This document shows, in pieces, positions 54,489 to 63,573 of a stretch of DNA of 64,000 bases. A program made the position numbers and the translations under genes. Source of the stretch: Monoplex corrugatus. Lineage: Eukaryota > Mollusca > Gastropoda > Littorinimorpha > Ranellidae. The stretch is from positions 16,134,686-16,198,685 of the forward strand of contig JAPXFY010000023.1 in assembly GCA_030674185.1 (NCBI GenBank), given 5' to 3'. The notes beneath the pieces are model-generated. The model had not been told where the DNA came from. It saw only the letters and a list, made by a program, of their open reading frames with translations, and made no database searches. Each line of letters starts with the position of its first letter. The stretch's first letter is position 1.

Positions 54489-57400
54489 TCTAGGTCTTTA
54501 CTCGTCGCTGTCTGATTCTCAACTGACTACAGTATATATACATATCACAGTGAACAGCAATCAGTTATCATTTAAACGAATATCATGCCGTGTTGTTATC
54601 CGCACGCTGTTTACTGTCAACACACGTCACATCTCCCTTTCTTTAAGGAAACAAAATCAATCATTTTTCCTAACTTTCAGTCCATACGAAATAAATGTGT
54701 TTCCCAACTTTATCACAGCATTAACTTAACAAACACTCATTCTTTCTCTCACGCACAGGGCCCAATCATTCATTCACCTCATTTTATCTCGGATCATTAT
54801 ACTATCCATCATCATCATGTCCATATTTTGCAATGCTTTCAGTTTATCTGATTGTGCTAGTCTTCAGTTTCATTCATATTTCAGGAAATCTGGCCTTTTG
54901 CTTTGCCTTCCAGATCGTGTTCTGTAAGGAGAACTAACTGGTTCGGGTTGTCCTGTCCTTGTTTGTTCGTTAACTTCATCTGGCTCCTTGATGCTGGTTG
55001 TGTCAGACATTTTGATGATTGGTGACTCATCAGATGAGTTCTCACAGACAGACGATGCTGGCGTCCTGACATCTCTTCCAGTTCCAGTTTTCTTGTTATC
55101 TTCCAGCATCTGTTTTGATGGAATGATGATTTGCTGTTGCTTGCCTGATGTGTCGCTTTCCTGACGTCTTCCAGAAATCATCCTTCTCTGGACAAGTCGT
55201 TGAGGGTTGATTGTCTGCTGAAGCTCCGTTTCTGTTGTGTCTCGTAGCTGACGACGATTCCTTCTGTACTGACGTCCGTCCTCTGTGCGAATGTTGTATG
55301 ACCGGATGTTCACCTGTTGGTCTACTTTGGCGCTGATCCACTTTTTGGATCCTGGAGGTTGGAATTTCACAATCTGTCCTGGACTCAGTTCTGTCAGCTC
55401 TACTGCGCTTCTGTTGTAGTAGTGCGCTTGCTTCAGTTTCCTTTTCTCAAGTTCTTTCTTGATTGGTACAACTGTAGGTAGGAGTAATGACTTTGACGTC
55501 GGTACTTGTGTTCGTGTTCTTCTGCCGAACAGTCTCTGAACAGGCGAACTGTTTACAGTCTCTGTCGGGATGTTTCTCAGCTCAAGTAAAGCGAGGAAGG
55601 GATCTTGATTGTTGTGTTCGTTCTTAATTTAACGTCTTTCACTATAGTGATATTAGACGGATTGTTGTTCTGCTTTCTTCATGCACGTCTTTGCAGCCTT
55701 CACCGCGCTCTCTGCTTTTCCATTAGACTGAGGGTAGTGTGGTGAGCTTGTTACGTGTTCAAACCCATATGTTTTTCTGAACTTTCCAAACTGGTTTGAT
55801 GTAAATTGAGTTCCACAGTCTGTTGTCAGGCGTTCTGGTATTCCGTGTCTTGCCAAGTGTCTCTTCAGACAGATGATGACCTCTTTGGACTCTCTTGTTT
55901 GTAACCGATCAATCTCAAAGAAATCAGAGTAGTGATCGACCGTGACCAGGTATTCATTGCCATTATGTTCAAAGATGTCACAAGCGATGTGTTGCCAGGG
56001 CAGGTCAGGGATCTCTGTACCGATAAGTGGTTCCTTCTGCTGACCACGTTGGTATGTGTTACAGGCGCTGCATGTTTTGACAAAATCTTCAATGTCCATG
56101 TTCATCCTGGGCCAGTAGACTACCTCACGTGCTCTTCTTATGCAGCTCTGAATTCCTGAGTGACTTGCATGAAGTTTCTCAAGGATGTCTGCTCTTTCGC
56201 TTTCAGGTACAATTACTCTGTGGCTTTTGAAGACAAGTCCGTTGTGGACTGACTGTTCCTCCCTGAAAGGAAAGTATTCTTGTAACTGTAATGAAAGTTG
56301 TTGTTTCTCCTCTGGCCAGCCTTGTAGAATGACAGCTTTCATGGTTTTCATGGTTGCATCTTCCTGAGTTGCTTGCTGCAGACTGTTCAGTCTCTCTTGG
56401 CTGATGGCCAGTTCTTGTAATGAGACTGTTTTCTCCAGGTCTGTGAGGAAAACGGCTTCCTTGTGGGTGACTTGCTGTTCCGCTTTTCCACAGACTGCTC
56501 TGCTGAGGGTGTCAGCCAGGTGCATCTCAGATCCACGCTTGTACACTACCGTGTACCTGAACTTCTGAGTTCTGAGTAGCATCCTCTGAATCCTCTTAGG
56601 TGCTGAGAGCAAGCTCTTCTTGTGAATGGTCTCTAGTGGTTTGTGGTCGGTCTCCACCAGGATATCTCTTCCATAGACGTATCTCTCAAACCTTTCCAGA
56701 CCGAAGAGTATTGCCAACATCTCCTTTTCTATTTGAGCATAGCTTTTTTCTGTCTCGGTCAAGGCTCGTGATGCGTACTGAATCGGTTGACCATCCTGCA
56801 TAAAACAAGCTCCAAGTCCAAACTGTGAAGCATCACACTGAAGGGTGGTTGTACGCTTTCCTGAAGAGTCAAAGTAGCGAAGTACCGGTGGCTCAGAGAG
56901 TATCTTCTTCACTTTCTTCAGGGCTTCTCCGTGGACGTCTTCATCCCATCTGAAGTGGACGTCTTTTTTGACCAGTTCTCTGAGTGGTGCTGCTGCCTCA
57001 GACAGGTTTGGTGCAAATTTCTGAAGGTATCCGACTACACCGAGTAGTCTCTGCACAGCTGCTTTGTCTTCTGGCACTGGGAGTTGTTGGACAGCGTCCA
57101 ATTTCTTTGGGTCGGCTTTCAAGCCTTCTCTTGAGAAGATGTGTCCCAAATATGAGACCTCTGTTCGTTTCATCTCAACCTTCTCCTCGTTGAGTTTGAT
57201 TCCAGTCTCTCGGCATCGTTGTAGCAAACGGTTCAGGTTGGTATCATGAACTTGTGCTCCTGCTTCGTCGGTTGGTCCTCTGCCAAAAACAAAGATGTCA
57301 TCATGAACCGCCACCACGCCTGGCAGTCCTGCCAGAGCGATGTCAATCCTCCTCTGGAATTCTTCTGGGGCTGGTGAAATACCAAAGGGCATTCGTTTCC

Positions 57401-59373
57401 ATCGGTATTTGCCAAAAGGCGTCTCAAATGTTGTCAGGTAGCTGCTGTCTTCGTCTAGTTCAACGTGCCAAAACCCGTTTTTCGCGTCCAGGTGTGTGAA
57501 GTATTTTGCATCTTTGAGGAGAGGCAGTACGTCATCAATGGTTGGCATGGGGTACTCGTTTCTCCTGAGGGCTTTATTCAGTGACTTAGGGTCGATGCAC
57601 AGTCTGACTTTCCCATTGCTCTTTGTTGTTACGACCAAACTGCTTATCCATTCCGTTGGCGTGTCTACTTTAGTGACCACGTCATTTTTTTCAACCTCTT
57701 CAGCTCGTCCTTCACTTTCTCTTGCACTGCTATCGGCCACTTTCTGCAAGGCATCTTCACTGGAGCAATACTGGGGTCTGTTTCTAGGTGTAATTTCCCT
57801 TCTAGTTTTCCTTCTCCTTCAACGACATCGTTGTACTTTGTGAGCACATCTTTTGCATTTTCCTCCTCTTTCTGATTCGCCGCTATCGTTGCAATGTTCT
57901 CTTCATTGATCATCAACAATTGCATGTGCTGTACAGCTTTCAGTCCCAGTACTGGCTTACAGTCCGTTTTGGTGATCGCGAAGTTGACTTTGTATTTCCT
58001 TCTGTTCTTGGGGTTTTTCACTCGCAGCACTATCTCCCCCACAGGCTTCATTTCTGTTCCGTTGAACATCACCAGCTTCTTCTTCGTCTCTTGCAGGTCA
58101 GACTTTCTTTCATCTCCTGTGACTTCTCTGTACAGGCTCTCAGACATCACGTTTGTTGTTGCACCTGTGTCAAGAAGAAATCTTACCGGCATCTCATTTA
58201 TCAGCATTTTTGCTCGTATGTTTCTCTCCTTTTTTCTGGTTTTGTCTTCGATCCCGAGGATTTCATTATCGCTTTCAGTGTCAGTCTCTTCTTCTTCGAA
58301 ATGCCGAACTCTTGTTTTCTTTTGATTTTTCTTGGGTGTTCTGCAGCATGAAGCAAAGTGATTATTTCCTCCACAAGCTTTGCATTTTCTTCCAAATGCT
58401 GGACATTTTTATTTTGCTCTTGGGTGCTTTCCACCACAATATCCGCATTTCTCTCTGTACTCTGGTTTGTTTCCTTTGCAAGACTGCTTTGCTGTCTTCT
58501 TTTCTTTGAAAGCTTGGACTTCCTGCGTGTCCTGCGTTTTTCTCATCATTTGGACGGTTTGTTGTTGACTTGATTTATGCGCTCTGCACATATCAATACA
58601 TGCAGTCAATGTCAGCTGTCGCACTTCCAGTAATTTTGATCGCAGAGTCTCGTCATGTACACCCAGTACGATTTGATCTCTTAACAGTCTGTCTTCCAGT
58701 GTACCATAGTTACAGGTCTTGATCAGTCTCCGCAGTTCTGCTACAAACTGTTCGATCGATTCTCCTGCTGCTTGATGTCTGCAGTTGAATCTGAATGCTT
58801 CGTAAGTTTCATTGGTTGAACCCACACAGTATTCTTCGAATTTCTGCAGAACAGTGTCAATGTCATTTCTTTCAGCTTCATTAGCAAATGCCAATCCTTC
58901 ATAGATGTCCATAGCATCCAGCCCGATGCAAGAAAGAAAAACTGCTGTTCTGTATGTTGAGTCTTCTTCTGTCTGTGTTGTCACAATTTCATAGCTGTCC
59001 CAAAGCCTCTTGAATTTCCTCCAGCTGCTCTGCAGGTTTCCTCCATTCACATCAAGTTTAGGAGGCAAGGGAATCTTGGCATGTCGTCGACTGGCTCTTC
59101 TCTCTTCTTGTTCATCTTCCATGGTTGAACTTTTGTCTTCAATATTCTGGATTTTTGTTGGAGTTCGTAATCATGATTCTGACACCATGTTTCGTTCTTT
59201 CTACAGCCAACTCGGAAGACAGGCAATGCTTCTACGTCTTTACTCGTCGCTGTCTGATTCTCAACTGACTACAGTATATAACATATCACAGTGAACAGCA
59301 ATCAGTTATCATTTAAACGAATATCATGCCGTGCTGTTATCCGCACGCTGTTTACTGTCAACACACGTCACAA

Positions 59374-59405
<32 letters not shown>

Positions 59406-61734
59406 GGAGAGAGAGAGAGAGAACATGTTAGCAAGATTTCCTCATCTATCACTGGGACTTCGACATAATGATGTGGTGGTTTTGGTTTGGTGTGGAACCT
59501 GAATGAACAGCGTGCGATCAACACAGAAGTTGGGACGAAAAATATGTTTTTTTCTCAGTTATTTTCTTTACGGGCCTTTTACCAAATTCTGCGTAAGTTC
59601 AAATGTCAAAATGTCAAGGTCAAGGCCACACAGACCTAAATAAGCACCTGAAATCAGCGTTTGTCAAGAAAAGTGTGTGAACAGCACATTCTCAGGAATT
59701 TCTGCCCTTTGCTCGAAATTTCCTCTTTTCTGCTGCCCTTTGCTAGAAATTTCCTCTTTTCTGCTGCCCTTTGCTCGAAATTTCCTCTTTTCTGCTGCCC
59801 TTTGCTAGAAATTTCCTCTTTTCTGTCACTGTCTTTGTTTCCTCTTTGTTCCTTTGCTTTCTGTCATTTCTTCCTATCATTTTCTGCCTTGCTGTATGTG
59901 TTCGATAAAGTCTTACGTACTTTCTCTTAGGATTGATAATTGGGTACATGTATTAAATGCATTTGTGGCTCTAGGGAAATGATATACGCGGAAGCAATTT
60001 TAAGGTAACTAAGGTCTGTTTTTATATGTGTTTTATGTACCCTTAGTTATGTTTCAACTTGTATTCAGTCATGTTTTTTAAATCCCCTGTGTGATAAATA
60101 GAACGGAGTGGTCAACGCCAGGGGCATCTTGTTAGATTATGTGTGCGAATGCATTGATATGTGTTCTTAATTTTCTGCTTTTTGTTTCCCCCTGTTAAAG
60201 TACTGTATGTGTATTGAAACGGTTATAGCCCTGATATGGCTCTGCGCAGTCGGCTGGGCTTTAAGCAGCAATAAGAATGAGGAATTTCTGACAGTACTTT
60301 AAAAAAAAACACCTGAGTCTACCTGTGTCCTTGCTTCACGTCAGGTTTTATGTCAGCTGTAGTTTGTTCATGGAACGGTGACTTTGAGAAATATGAAATC
60401 TGTTTTCCTTTGATATATTTTTTTCTGTTTAGATGACAGATTGGCTTGGTGGCTTAAAAAAAAAATCTAAAGTGTGTTTGTGTATGCATGTGTGTGTGTG
60501 TCTGTGTGTGGCTCTGTCTGTCTGTCTGTCTGTCTCTGTCTCTGCTCTCTCTGTCTCTGTCTCTGTCTCTCTGTCTTTGTCTCTCTGTGTCTCTCTGTGT
60601 GTTTGTGTATGCATGTGTGTGTCTCTGTGTGTGGCTCTGTCTGCCTCTCTGTCTGTCTCTGTCTGTCTCTCTCTCTTTGCCTCTCTCTTTCTCTGCCCCT
60701 CTCTCTCCGCTTCTCTTTCTGTGTTCTCCCTCTGCCTCTCTCTCTGTCTCTGTCTCTGCCTCTGTCTCTCTCTCTCTCTCTGCCTTTCTCTCTCTCTGTC
60801 TCTGTATCTTTCTGTGGCACTCTCTCTGTGTCTCTCTCTGCCTCTCTCTCTTTCTCTTCCTTCCTCTCTCTCTGCCTCTCTCTCTCTGCCTTCCTCTCTC
60901 TCTGCCTCTCTCTCTCTGTCTGCCTTCCTCTCTCTCTGCCTCTCTCTCTCTGTGTCTGCCTTCCTCTCTCTCTGCCTCTCTCTCTCTCTGCCTTCCTCTC
61001 TCTCTGCCTCTCTCTCTTTCTCTGCTTTCCTCTCTCTCTGCCTTCCTCTCTCTCTGCCTTCCTCTCTCTCTGCCTTCCTCTCTCTCTGCCTCTCTCTCTC
61101 TCTCTGCCTTCCTCTCTCTCTGCCTTCTTCTCTCTCTGCCTCTCTCTCTTTCTCTGCTTTCCTCTCTCTCTCTCTGCCTTCTTCTCTCTCTGCCTCTCTC
61201 TCTTTCTCTGCCTTCCTCTCTCTGTGCCTCTCTCTCTCTCTTGCCTTCCTCTCTCTCTGCTTCTCTCTCGCTCTGCTTCCTCTCTCTCTGCCTCTCTCTC
61301 TTTCTCTGCCTTCCTCTCTCTCTACCTCTCTCTTTTTCTCTGCCTTCTTCTCTCTCCGCCTCTCTCTCTTTCTCTGCCTCTCTCTGCCTCTCTCTGTCTG
61401 TGCCTCTTGTGCCTCTTCCACCCACCCCCGTCTCTTTCCCCCCTGTTGTGTGTGTGTGTCTCTCCCCCCCTCTCTATGCACACAGCCAGACTAGAGATAA
61501 ATGGCACTGACTGAAACACCTGTGTCATGTTCTGTCAGACCCTGCAGAAACACTGAACAGCAGCACAGCGGAAGTCAAGCTGATTGTGGTGACCTACATG
61601 CGCAGTGGGTCGTCCTTCACTGGTGACTTGTTTAATCATCATCCTGATGTCTTCTATGTCTATGAACCTCTCTACCCCGTCAAGTGGTTCTTCTCCAGGG
61701 GGGAGCCTGCCAGATTTCTGCATCGACACCCTGT
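49932..61734 (+). CDS. Carbohydrate sulfotransferase, N-terminal 140 codons (gene continues past window)
   Basis: Three exons joined in phase 1: 49932-50004, 51501-51653 and 61539-61734. Exon 1 encodes a short N-terminus and one hydrophobic anchor ([20 protein letters not shown]), as in Golgi type II membrane enzymes. Exon 2 supplies a polar stem. Exon 3 holds the 5'-phosphosulfate-binding loop of [18 protein letters not shown] (residues 94-107), then [20 protein letters not shown]. These blocks are typical of the Gal/GalNAc/GlcNAc 6-O-sulfotransferase family (CHST1/CHST3-like), which sulfates glycans in the Golgi lumen. The 3'-phosphate-binding motif lies in exons beyond the window or was not found. 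Intron 2 (9.9 kb) holds an antisense Gypsy element. Exon 3 is firm; exons 1 and 2 rest on splice signals, matching phase and topology. Confidence 0.65.
50211..50276. repeat. (TG)n microsatellite
   Basis: 33 nearly pure TG units in sulfotransferase intron 1. Confidence 0.97.
50640..50870. repeat. Dispersed element, uninterrupted copy with one 43-bp unit
   Basis: CTTCAGAAAGGCAAGAAGGC, GGGACCTGGGAAATCAACCT, GCAGACGGGTAATGCGCTGC and GGTCCGACTCGTTTTTCGTC. The beginning also matches the lead-in to the 43-bp array at 24850-24900. This copy is the empty site for the LINE at 48177. Confidence 0.85.
50955..51390. repeat. Large foldback element, about 200-bp arms
   Basis: Left arm: CTTTCAAGAACCAGAAAA, ACGCGTATTTAATACAAC, CGCAAATTTTCGGCCAACTGG, CTTTGTCAAGCGTAAG, AGGAGAAAAAGACTGAAAC and CTGCTGTTCCGTCCAGT. 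The right arm repeats these in reverse complement, ending TTTTTCTGGTTCCTG. The hinge is at about 51165. No coding capacity. Confidence 0.85.
51501..51653 (+). CDS. Sulfotransferase exon 2: stem region
   Basis: Polypyrimidine CTCTTTTTTATTTC and acceptor GGAAACAG precede 153 nt. The frame reads [20 protein letters not shown] to [11 protein letters not shown], then the donor CAG/GTTGGT. Both ends are phase 1, so it is skippable without a frame change. A coding frame from ATG 51491 would also be open, so the exact 5' edge is uncertain. Confidence 0.5.
51674..51810. repeat. (TG)n then (GA)n
   Basis: TG run at 51674-51752 directly after sulfotransferase exon 2's donor, then GAGAGAGAG at 51790-51806. 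Confidence 0.95.
52010..52295. repeat. Smaller foldback element of the same family
   Basis: CAAACAGGAACCAGAAAA, (AAAC)n, ACGCGTATTTAATACAACC, CAGCCAACTGGCCTTTGTC, then inverted GACAAAGGCCAATTGGCCG and TTTTTTCTGGTTCC. The central CCCTGCTG module of the 51-kb copy is missing. Confidence 0.8.
52296..52735. other. No recognised feature
   Basis: Contains the local repeat TATTCACTCCGGC (52312, 52346) with GGCCGCGGCGGCCGC, and a stretch at 52490-52550 loosely like 2715-2790. No gene evidence. Confidence 0.35.
52738..53270 (-). mobile_element. RTE-like LINE, C-terminal fragment
   Basis: Minus strand [60 protein letters not shown] and [18 protein letters not shown] to the stop near 52740. Upstream coding is frame-shifted. 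The family differs from the LINE at 42753. Confidence 0.8.
53483..53955. repeat. Polypurine (GA/GGGA)n tract, about 470 bp
   Basis: G and A only over nearly the whole length, with higher-order GAGGGGCAGGGAAGAGAGA periodicity. Long Arg/Glu-rich frames are artefacts. Confidence 0.95.
54090..54156. repeat. (TG)n with GTGTGATTTT interruptions
   Basis: Three TGTGTGATTTTGTGTG-type units. Confidence 0.85.
54358..54484 (-). repeat. Retroposon tail and (TG)n
   Basis: Minus strand (AC)n, then CCGTCTAATATCACTTATAG, TGAAAAGACGTTAAATTAAAG and (AAAC)n. The (TG)n at 54413-54484 abuts the truncated 3' LTR of the Gypsy element. Confidence 0.8.
54485..54631 (-). repeat. Gypsy 3' LTR, truncated by about 40 bp
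   Basis: Same start as the 5' LTR, preceded by the polypurine tract AAAGAAAGGGAGA. It stops at GAAGCA where a (TG)n tract begins, so the last about 40 bp are lost. Confidence 0.8.
54870..55617 (-). pseudogene. Gypsy integrase C-terminal region
   Basis: Frame continuing after the insertion: [56 protein letters not shown] and a Ser/Thr/Gln-rich end, [17 protein letters not shown], then stop at about 54870. Typical Gypsy integrase tail binding target or LTR DNA. Confidence 0.8.
55618..55662 (-). repeat. 44-bp retroposon-tail insertion in Gypsy, with 9-bp duplication
   Basis: Minus strand CCGTCTAATATCACTATAGT then GAAAGACGTTAAATTAAGAAC and GAAC. ACAACAATC stands on both sides. Removing the insert and one repeat would rejoin the Gypsy frame, so it landed after Gypsy did. 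Confidence 0.85.
55660..57749 (-). pseudogene. Gypsy RT, RNase H and integrase
   Basis: Open frame of nearly 700 codons. [41 protein letters not shown] and the polymerase motif [11 protein letters not shown] (His-Asp-Asp where Tyr-x-Asp-Asp variants are commoner). RNase [14 protein letters not shown] and [11 protein letters not shown]. Integrase: an HHCC zinc domain (HASHSG...CSACNTYQ), then the DDE residues in [25 protein letters not shown] and [18 protein letters not shown]. The frame ends at an artificial stop created by the 44-bp insertion at 55618-55662. Confidence 0.9.
57665..58408 (-). pseudogene. Gypsy second knuckle, protease and RT N-terminus
   Basis: In frame with gag. After the second knuckle a basic/acidic linker leads to the aspartic protease with active-site motif [13 protein letters not shown], then [12 protein letters not shown]. 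The RT N-terminal approach follows ([19 protein letters not shown]). The frame ends just after an A7 run, where the RT frame is offset by one. Confidence 0.85.
58409..59122 (-). pseudogene. Gypsy gag, interrupted after first zinc knuckle
   Basis: Capsid-type protein of about 237 codons starting at ATG 59122. Visible blocks include [33 protein letters not shown] and [12 protein letters not shown], typical of Gypsy Gag. A CCHC knuckle ([12 protein letters not shown]) follows, then TAA. The same frame continues into a second knuckle ([21 protein letters not shown]), so the stop looks like a nonsense change. Confidence 0.85.
59160..59187 (-). other. Gypsy primer-binding site
   Basis: TGGTGTCAGAATCATGATT follows the LTR end directly. 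It resembles the complement of a tRNA-Leu 3' end with several mismatches, a primer used by related elements. Confidence 0.65.
59188..59372 (-). repeat. Gypsy 5' LTR, 185 bp
   Basis: Begins TGTGACGTGTGTTGACAG and ends AAACA directly before the primer-binding site. Contains ATATACTGTAG-like sequence. The outer 145 bp match the 3' LTR at about 97%. Confidence 0.85.
59374..59422. repeat. (TG)n-(AG)n at Gypsy 5' flank
   Basis: TG run at 59374-59397 followed by GAGAGAGAGGGAGAG. Confidence 0.95.
59703..59826. repeat. 31-bp tandem repeat, 4 copies
   Basis: The unit TGCCCTTTGCTCGAAATTTC CTCTTTTCTGC occurs four times, alternating GCTCG and GCTAG. Confidence 0.93.
59827..60470. other. Sulfotransferase intron 2, no recognised element
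   Basis: AT-rich sequence with ordinary composition. Confidence 0.4.
60500..61430. repeat. Polypyrimidine (TCTC/TCTG/CTTCC)n tract, about 0.9 kb
   Basis: CTCTCTCTGCCTTCCTCTCT-type units on the plus strand. All long frames through it, on both strands, are compositional. It ends 110 bp before sulfotransferase exon 3. Confidence 0.95.
61539..61734 (+). CDS. Sulfotransferase exon 3: PAPS-binding loop
   Basis: The acceptor TGTTCTGTCAG and donor CCTGT/GTAAGC bound 196 nt. The frame contains [20 protein letters not shown] and [19 protein letters not shown], ending [12 protein letters not shown]. The family signature is unmistakable. Confidence 0.88.
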
Positions 61735-61872
61735 GTAAGCATAAATTGTATTGGTTGTATTGTGTGTTCAAGATGGCGCCGGCTCAGGGCGACATGGTGA
61801 CTAATTTGCTGATTGTTGTATTGTTTCTGCTGTTGGTGTTTATCAGACTGTATGCGTGTTGAAATGTCACAG

Positions 61873-62369
61873 GTTCATCATCGTCATCGTGTGCCCTGCC
61901 ACATGGCGTTGGCGATCATGACCCTCCATATGCAGCTATTCCTTGTCGCTGCAGGTATATCTTCCACCCTTTCTGTCCTTAGCCACCCTGCAAGTCCATC
62001 CAATATTTTCTCTCTGGATCTACCTGGTGTTCTCTTTCCCTCCAGCTTTCCTGTTGTGACCAGGTGCTCTAATTCCCCTTTCCTCATAAAATGGCCTATG
62101 AATGTTGCTTGTTTTTTCCTAATTTTCCTTATCAATGACCTTCTTGTGTCTGCCTCCATCAAGACCTCCATCAAGACCTTGCTTTGGCTGACCATGATTT
62201 TTTCATGGCCTACAGTCTCCAAAACTGTACATGATGATCGGTCCTTCATAAAATGGCCTATAAATATTGCTTGCCTTTTCCCAATCTTCTTTATCAATGA
62301 TCTTCTTGTGTCTGTCTCCATCAAGACTATCTCGTTTGTTTTTGTTGTTGTTTTTTTTTTGCTGTCCAT
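61873..62369 (-). mobile_element. RTE-like LINE 3' fragment with internal duplication
   Basis: Minus strand RRSLIRKIRKKQATFIGHFM, GELEHLVTTGKLEGKRTPGR and WRVMIANAMWQGTR, ending in (GAT)n-like GATGACGATGATGAAC. The block TRRSLI.KI.K.QA.FIGHFM occurs twice. Same family as 42753 and 63574. Confidence 0.82.
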
Positions 62370-62751
62370 GGAAATGGGATATCTTTTAAATCTGAACGAT
62401 GTTAACGGTAAGTGCTCAAGGCAGCATAAGATTCAGTTTGATATTTTTCTCTGACATCGTTTCCTCCATTGGAAGTGTTCAAAACAAGTTGGACAGATAC
62501 ACCAGTGTACGCGCGTGAAGCACAGGCGAGGTAAACGCGGTGGTGTAGGCCTACTGGTGCCATTTCCAAAAAGAACGAACCATCCTCCTCTTACATCCAT
62601 CCTACTGTCTAATATCCGATCCCTGAACAACAGACGTAATGAATTACATAGTCAACTATCGTGGTCAATAAAGTCCAACCTAGCATTTTGTTTGTGTACC
62701 CTTATGTGGGATCTCAGGCCAAACTCTGATGCATACAGGCAGCCGCATACT

Positions 62752-62756
<5 letters not shown>

Positions 62757-62849
<93 letters not shown>
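62757..62849. repeat. (CA)n microsatellite
   Basis: 46 pure CA units. Confidence 0.98.
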
Positions 62850-62850
<1 letters not shown>

Positions 62851-63053
62851 ACAAATACATTCATATTTGTTTTTATTACAGGAGAGAGAGAGAGGGTGGA
62901 GGGAATACTACACAATCATACACGTGCATAAATGAATACATATTAATATTAACAGAATCTATTCCTGTATCCATATATTCCAATGGTCATAGATATTAAA
63001 CTGTACATGCATGAATGTTCACATATAAGTTGTAAAAAAATGACAAGTCAGAT

Positions 63054-63570
63054 TATCATTGTTATTATCGTTGTGTTCCTGTTTTTGTTGTTTGTTGTTC
63101 TTGTCGTTTAAATGTCATTATCGTTGTTGTTATGTTTTGTTGTTCTTGTCGTTTTAAATGTCATTATCGTTGTTGTTTGTTTTGTTGTTCTTGTCGTTTT
63201 AAATGTCATTATCGTTGTTGTTATGTTTTGTTGTTTTTGTCGTTTTAAATGTCATTATCGTTGTTGTTATGTTTTGTTGTTCTTGTCGTTTTAAATGTCA
63301 TTATCGTTGTTGTTATGTTTTGTTGTTCTTGTCGTTTTAAATGTCATTATCGTTGTTGTTATGTTTTGTTGTTTTTGTCGTTTTAAATGTCATTATCGTT
63401 GTTGTTATGTTTTGTTGTTCTTGTCGTTTTAAATGTCATTATCGTTGTTGTTATGTTTTGTTGTTCTTGTCGTTTAAATGTCATTATCGTTGTTGTTATG
63501 TTTTGTTGTTTTTGTCGTTTTAAATGTCATTATCGTTGTTGTTATGTTTTGTTGTTCTTGTCGTTTTAAA
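63054..63570. repeat. 46-bp minisatellite, about 11 copies
   Basis: The unit is TTCTTGTCGTTTTAAATGTC then ATTATCGTTGTTGTTATGTT and TTGTTG, very homogeneous. The last unit joins the LINE fragment at AAATG. Confidence 0.95.
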
Positions 63571-63573
63571 ATG

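Larger units (their letters stand above)
54485..59372 (-). mobile_element. Ty3/Gypsy LTR retrotransposon, near full length
   Basis: Minus-strand order: 5' LTR (59372-59188), primer-binding site, gag, protease, RT, RNase H, integrase, C-terminal region, polypurine tract and a shortened 3' LTR (54631-54485). Two CCHC knuckles in Gag suggest the Mag-like branch of Ty3/Gypsy. A stop between the knuckles, a frame change at an A7 run and a 44-bp insertion after integrase break the polyprotein, so this copy is not autonomous as it stands. It lies antisense in sulfotransferase intron 2. Confidence 0.93.

Noticed and set aside
60429..61514. Arg/Glu-rich and Ser/Leu-rich frames of about 350 codons
   Set aside because: Low-complexity polypyrimidine tract read on both strands, with no domain.
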